Assembly (NCBI GenBank): GCA_003242515.1
Contig: QGUS01000056.1
Span: 1 to 8,553, forward strand
DNA from: Actinomycetota bacterium
GTDB taxonomy: Bacteria > Actinomycetota > Acidimicrobiia > Spongiisociales > ZC4RG35
Reading direction: 5' to 3'
DNA: 8,553 nt
The position numbers and the translations under genes were made by a program. Below, piece by piece: positions 5,748 to 8,553 of the stretch. Each line of letters begins with the position of its first letter. Within the stretch, counting starts at the first letter, position 1. The notes under the pieces were generated by a model. The model ran no database searches and was not told the DNA's origin. It worked only from the letters and a program-made list of their open reading frames with translations.

Positions 5748-6823
5748 ACAACGAACGAATCAACCGACTCCAGGAAGCAATGGCGCGCGCCGGCATCGGC
5801 CACGCCTTCATCGCCAACGGGCCCGACATGTTCTATCTGATCGGGTACGCCACGCTGCCGTTGGAACGGATCACGGCGCTCAGCATCCCCGCCGAGGGCG
5901 ACGCCGTGCTCTTCGTGCCCCGGCTGGAGGCGCCCCGGGTCCCCGAGGGGACAGTCGAGGTGGTCCCGTGGGACGAGCTCGACGACCCCATCGCCATGAT
6001 GGCCGAGCGGTGCCGCGGCGAAGACACGCTGGCCATCGGCGACCACATGTGGTCCGTGTTCCTCATCCGGCTCCTCGAGAAGGTGGGCAGTCCCCGCCTC
6101 ATCCCCGCCTCGGAGGTGACCCGAAAGCTGCGCGAGGTCAAGGACGAGACCGAGATCGACGCGCTGCGGCGGGCCGCCGCCGGGGTCGACCGGGTGCTGG
6201 CCCGGATCCCTCGAGAGGTCCGTTTCGCCGGGCGCACCGAGAAGGAGGTGGCCGCGGACATCACCCGCATGATCCTCGAGGAGGGCCACGACGAGGCCGG
6301 CTTCGCGATCGTCGCCTCGGGCCCCAACTCCGCCTCGCCGCACCACGAGCCTGGCGACAGGGTGATCCAGCCCGGCGACGCCGTCGTGTGCGACTTCGGC
6401 GGGTCGGTGGACGGCTACTTCTCCGACGTGACCCGCACCTTCTCGGTGGGGGAGCCATCGGCGAAGCTCGTCGAAGTGCACTCCGTGGTCCACGCCGCCG
6501 GCACGGCCGCCCGGGACGCGGTACGGCCCGGCGTGGCGTGCCAGGACATCGACCGGGTGGCCCGGAGGATCATCGAGGACGCCGGCTACGGCGAATGGTT
6601 CATCCACCGGACCGGCCACGGCATCGGCGTCGAGGTCCACGAGCACCCGTACATCGTCGAGGGGAACGACGCCCCGCTGGCCCGCGGCAACGCCTTCTCG
6701 GTCGAGCCGGGGATCTACCTGCCGGGCGAGCTCGGTGTCCGCATCGAGGACATCGTGGTCTGCGGCGAGGACGGGCCGGACACCTTGAACCAGGCGACCC
6801 GCGACCTCATGGTGGTCGAATAG
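5744..6823 (+). CDS. M24-family metallopeptidase (Xaa-Pro dipeptidase/aminopeptidase type)
   Basis: A 359-residue peptidase of the creatinase/aminopeptidase P fold, expected to cleave next to proline using two metal ions, in the cytosol (no signal peptide). Residues about 1-125 form the creatinase-like N domain and about 135-350 the pita-bread catalytic domain. All five metal ligands are visible: Asp217 (CDFGG), Asp228 (FSDVTRTF), His292 (RTGHGIG), Glu321 (VEPGIY) and Glu335 (RIEDIV). SGPNSASPHHEPGD matches the conserved substrate-pocket segment. The length is normal for PepQ-like proteins. The ATG at 5744 overlaps the previous stop; longer in-frame reading upstream is a shadow of the preceding gene. 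It is the last gene of the five-gene coupled operon. Exact specificity (dipeptidase, aminopeptidase or another M24 activity) cannot be told from sequence. Confidence 0.93.
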   Translation: MNNERINRLQEAMARAGIGHAFIANGPDMFYLIGYATLPLERITALSIPAEGDAVLFVPRLEAPRVPEGTVEVVPWDELDDPIAMMAERCRGEDTLAIGDHMWSVFLIRLLEKVGSPRLIPASEVTRKLREVKDETEIDALRRAAAGVDRVLARIPREVRFAGRTEKEVAADITRMILEEGHDEAGFAIVASGPNSASPHHEPGDRVIQPGDAVVCDFGGSVDGYFSDVTRTFSVGEPSAKLVEVHSVVHAAGTAARDAVRPGVACQDIDRVARRIIEDAGYGEWFIHRTGHGIGVEVHEHPYIVEGNDAPLARGNAFSVEPGIYLPGELGVRIEDIVVCGEDGPDTLNQATRDLMVVE

Positions 6824-6829
6824 CCCGCC

Positions 6830-6854
6830 GGGACCACAAATTCCAACCGGTCCC
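6830..6854 (+). terminator. Inverted repeat GGGACC/GGTCCC in the gap after the M24 peptidase
   Basis: GGGACC (6830-6835) and GGTCCC (6849-6854) are perfect 6-bp inverted arms around 13 bases. The hairpin follows the M24 stop by 6 bases and could end the operon, but no T-run follows. Its loop and right arm also cover the region where a -35 element for the next promoter would lie, so an operator is an alternative. Confidence 0.35.
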
Positions 6855-6862
6855 TTCTGGGT

Positions 6863-6875
6863 TAGGCTTCCCGCG
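6863..6875 (+). promoter_or_regulatory. Probable leaderless promoter (TAGGCT) of the L,D-transpeptidase gene
   Basis: TAGGCT at 6863-6868 matches TANNNT, with its final T at -7 if transcription begins at the G of GTG 6875. No Shine-Dalgarno lies before the start. TTCCAA at 6841-6846, 16 bases upstream, is only a weak -35 candidate. The arrangement closely mirrors that of the MauE-like gene. Confidence 0.55.
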
Positions 6876-8308
6876 TGCTTCGCCGACTCAGCAACCTGCT
6901 CCTCGTCCTGACCCTGGCCCTCGGCTTCGTCGCCGTGCTCCCCCAGGAGGAGGCCGGGGCCCTGACCGCGGTCGAGCTGCAGACCCTGCTCGAGGAGAAG
7001 GGGTTCTACCGCGGCGCCATCGACGGGAAGATCGGACCGCAGACCCAGCAGGCGATCATGGCCTTCCGCAAGGAGGTCGGGGTCACGCGCTCGTTCTCCT
7101 GGAGCAGCTCGCTGGACGGCCTGCTGCGCGACTACCAGCGGCCGTGGCTGCCCTACCGGCACGAGGAGCCCGACCGCGTGGAGGTGAACCTCACCCGGCA
7201 GGTGATGTACCTGATCCGGAACAACAAGGTCGTCCAGATCTTCCCGATCAGCTCCGGCAACGGCCAGCCCTACAAGAACTCGTTCGGCAGCTTCACCAAC
7301 GCCAGGACCCCCACCGGCGACTTCCGCATCCAGCGGCACATCAAGGGCCTGCGGGTCTCGTATCTCGGCGAGCTCTGGAACCCCTGGTACTTCACCGGCG
7401 GATACGCCATCCACGGCTCGGGCAGCGTCCCGGCCCAGCCGGCGTCGCACGGCTGCGTCCGGGTCACCATGTGGGACTCCGACTGGCTGGAGGGCCAGCT
7501 CTGGGTCGGCATGCCGTTGCACGTCTGGTACGAGCCGGCCGGGGTCGGCCCTGTGTTCTCGTCCAGCGGCCTCGGCATCGGCGGATCGACCGGCTGCCCG
7601 AACGGCAATTGCGACACGGTCGCCTTCACGAACGGCAAGGGCTACTTCTACGTCTGGAACCAGCTGTCCCACACACCCGCGATCGAGAAGTTCCCGTACG
7701 GCGCCGCCGGTGACCTCCCCGTGTGGGGCGACTGGAACGGGGACGGTGTCGACACCCCGGGGGTCTTCCGCAACGGCGCGTTCCATCTCCGGGACGCCAC
7801 CACGCCTGGACCCGCAACGCTGACCTTCTACTTCGGGAGGGCGGGGGACATCCCGTTCGCCGGTGACTGGGACGGCGACGGCATCGACACCGTCGGGATC
7901 TTCAGGCCGTCCGAGCAGAAGTTCTACATCCTCGATCACACGCCCGCCAAGGGGGCGAGCGTCACCCAGCCTGACCGCTCGTTCGTGTTCGGGCGGATCG
8001 GCGACAAGCCGTTCGTCGGCGATTTCGACGGCGACGGCAAGGACTCGCTCGGCCTGCACCGGCCGTCCACGGGCGAGGTGTTCATCCGCCACGACCTCTC
8101 CGCGGGCTGGGCCGACCTGCAGTTCATCTACGGGCGGCCCGGTGACCAGCTCGTCGCGGGTGACTGGAACGGCGACGACACCGACAGCGTGGCCGTGTAC
8201 CGCCCGAGCTGGGGCGTCCTGTTCGTGAAGAACAAGAACAAGGCGGGCGCTGCCGACGCCACGTTCGACGTGGGCTTCCTCAGCGGCGTCTCCGCCCTGG
8301 CCCGATAA
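6875..8308 (+). CDS. Secreted L,D-transpeptidase with peptidoglycan-binding domain and C-terminal DxDGDG repeats
   Basis: A 477-residue exported enzyme that should form 3-3 cross-links in peptidoglycan, or attach proteins to it, outside the membrane. A signal peptide (1 to about 29, cut near AGA) is followed by a PG_binding_1-type domain (about 31-75: ELQTLLEEKGFYRGAIDGK, then IGPQTQQAI). The YkuD catalytic domain (about 100-217) has His180 in IHGSGS and His192-Gly-Cys194-Val-Arg196 in SHGCVR, the full active-site signature. The tail has an incomplete unit near 247-278, then four DWDGDG-type repeats (279 to about 470) of the same kind as in the MauA-like protein; the last loop is altered to DWNGDDTDS. 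Ordinary L,D-transpeptidases lack such a tail. GTG 6875 follows a TAGGCT box and is probably leaderless. Enzyme class is secure; the repeat function (calcium binding, surface adhesion) is inferred. Confidence 0.95.
   Translation: MLRRLSNLLLVLTLALGFVAVLPQEEAGALTAVELQTLLEEKGFYRGAIDGKIGPQTQQAIMAFRKEVGVTRSFSWSSSLDGLLRDYQRPWLPYRHEEPDRVEVNLTRQVMYLIRNNKVVQIFPISSGNGQPYKNSFGSFTNARTPTGDFRIQRHIKGLRVSYLGELWNPWYFTGGYAIHGSGSVPAQPASHGCVRVTMWDSDWLEGQLWVGMPLHVWYEPAGVGPVFSSSGLGIGGSTGCPNGNCDTVAFTNGKGYFYVWNQLSHTPAIEKFPYGAAGDLPVWGDWNGDGVDTPGVFRNGAFHLRDATTPGPATLTFYFGRAGDIPFAGDWDGDGIDTVGIFRPSEQKFYILDHTPAKGASVTQPDRSFVFGRIGDKPFVGDFDGDGKDSLGLHRPSTGEVFIRHDLSAGWADLQFIYGRPGDQLVAGDWNGDDTDSVAVYRPSWGVLFVKNKNKAGAADATFDVGFLSGVSALAR
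7709..8290 (+). repeat. Four FG-GAP/VCBS-like protein repeats in the L,D-transpeptidase
   Basis: Units start near GDLPVWGDWNGDG, GDIPFAGDWDGDG, GDKPFVGDFDGDG and GDQLVAGDWNGDD, about 44-52 residues each. Each has a FYFGRAGD or YGRPGD-type connector before the next unit. A partial unit without the Asp-rich loop precedes them (from about 7613). Bases 7727-7761 match 4136-4170 of the MauA-like gene with a single difference (7747 against 4156). Confidence 0.85.
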
Positions 8309-8323
8309 CCCGGCGGCACCCTC

Positions 8324-8553
8324 ATGGCCGGCGACCATGGAGCGCCCCAGGGGTGGCCTCCTGTCACCGTCATCCTCCCGGTGCTGAACGAGGCCGCTCA
8401 TATCGAGGCGACCATGGCCGACATCCTTGGCCAGGACTACCCGGGTGAAGTGGAGGTGGTCGTCGCCGACGGGGGCTCCACCGACGGCACCCGTGAGTAC
8501 CCCAACCCCCCGCCTGCCGGGGACGCCCGGGCCCCGGTATCCAAAAACCCCCG
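8324..8553 (+). CDS. Family 2 glycosyltransferase, N-terminal part (3' truncated by window)
   Basis: The frame from ATG 8324 is open to the window end (76 complete codons). It begins with VTVILPVLNEAAHIEATM and reaches DGGSTDGT, the start of the GT-A nucleotide-sugar-binding fold of family 2 glycosyltransferases; the first Asp of the DGGS motif binds the nucleotide. These enzymes work at the inner face of the membrane on polysaccharide, lipid-linked sugar or cell-wall glycan synthesis. The gap from the L,D-transpeptidase is only 15 bases, so the two are probably co-transcribed, which fits an envelope role. No strong Shine-Dalgarno is visible. After DGTRE the sequence departs from what this family shows there and may contain errors. 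Acceptor and sugar cannot be predicted. Confidence 0.85.
   Translation, partial: MAGDHGAPQGWPPVTVILPVLNEAAHIEATMADILGQDYPGEVEVVVADGGSTDGTREYPNPPPAGDARAPVSKNP

Noticed and set aside
5657..8401. 914-codon open frame on the minus strand
   Set aside because: It lies antisense to the M24 peptidase, the L,D-transpeptidase and the glycosyltransferase, all of which have clear motifs. Long antisense frames are common at this GC content, and the translation has no recognisable motif and a His/Asp/Val/Gly-skewed composition.

Overview
The window is about 70% GC by eye and gene-dense. Nearly every gene lies on the + strand with little intergenic space. The codon bias, the Tat substrate, the TANNNT promoters placed for leaderless transcription, and the lipoate genes next to a 2-oxoacid dehydrogenase E2 all suggest a high-GC actinobacterium. 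The secreted proteins carrying DxDGDG repeats fit Acidimicrobiia or a related lineage, but this placement is inference and no marker gene is present.

Layout. (1) <1-826: the 3' part of a lipoyl-dependent E2 acyltransferase, with an Ala/Pro linker and the catalytic domain. (2) 888-2561: one continuous frame encoding an octanoyltransferase (LipB) fused to a lipoyl synthase (LipA), probably starting at CTG behind a good Shine-Dalgarno. These two genes form a lipoate module: the fusion makes the cofactor that E2 carries. (3) 2652-6823: a five-gene operon driven by a probable leaderless promoter, with every junction an ATGA or GTGA overlap. In order it encodes a MauE/DoxX-like membrane protein, a Tat-exported very Cys-rich protein resembling the methylamine dehydrogenase light chain (MauA) fused to five DxDGDG repeats, a membrane-anchored MauD-like thioredoxin with CSAC, a 157-aa protein of unknown family, and an M24 Xaa-Pro-type peptidase. 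(4) 6875-8308: a second leaderless gene, encoding a secreted L,D-transpeptidase with a peptidoglycan-binding domain and the same repeat family at its C terminus. (5) 8324->8553: the 5' end of a family 2 glycosyltransferase, whose last ~60 bases look degraded.

The most interesting unit is region 3. It looks like methylamine dehydrogenase light-chain maturation machinery (MauE and MauD) kept with a MauA-like substrate, but there is no heavy chain. The substrate also appears to lack the second tryptophan needed for a tryptophan tryptophylquinone (TTQ) cofactor. I infer a dedicated disulfide-forming pathway for an extracellular Cys-rich repeat protein that may share a cell-wall location with the downstream L,D-transpeptidase. 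No RNA genes, CRISPR arrays, insertion sequences or attachment sites were seen. No intergenic gap exceeds about 90 bases.
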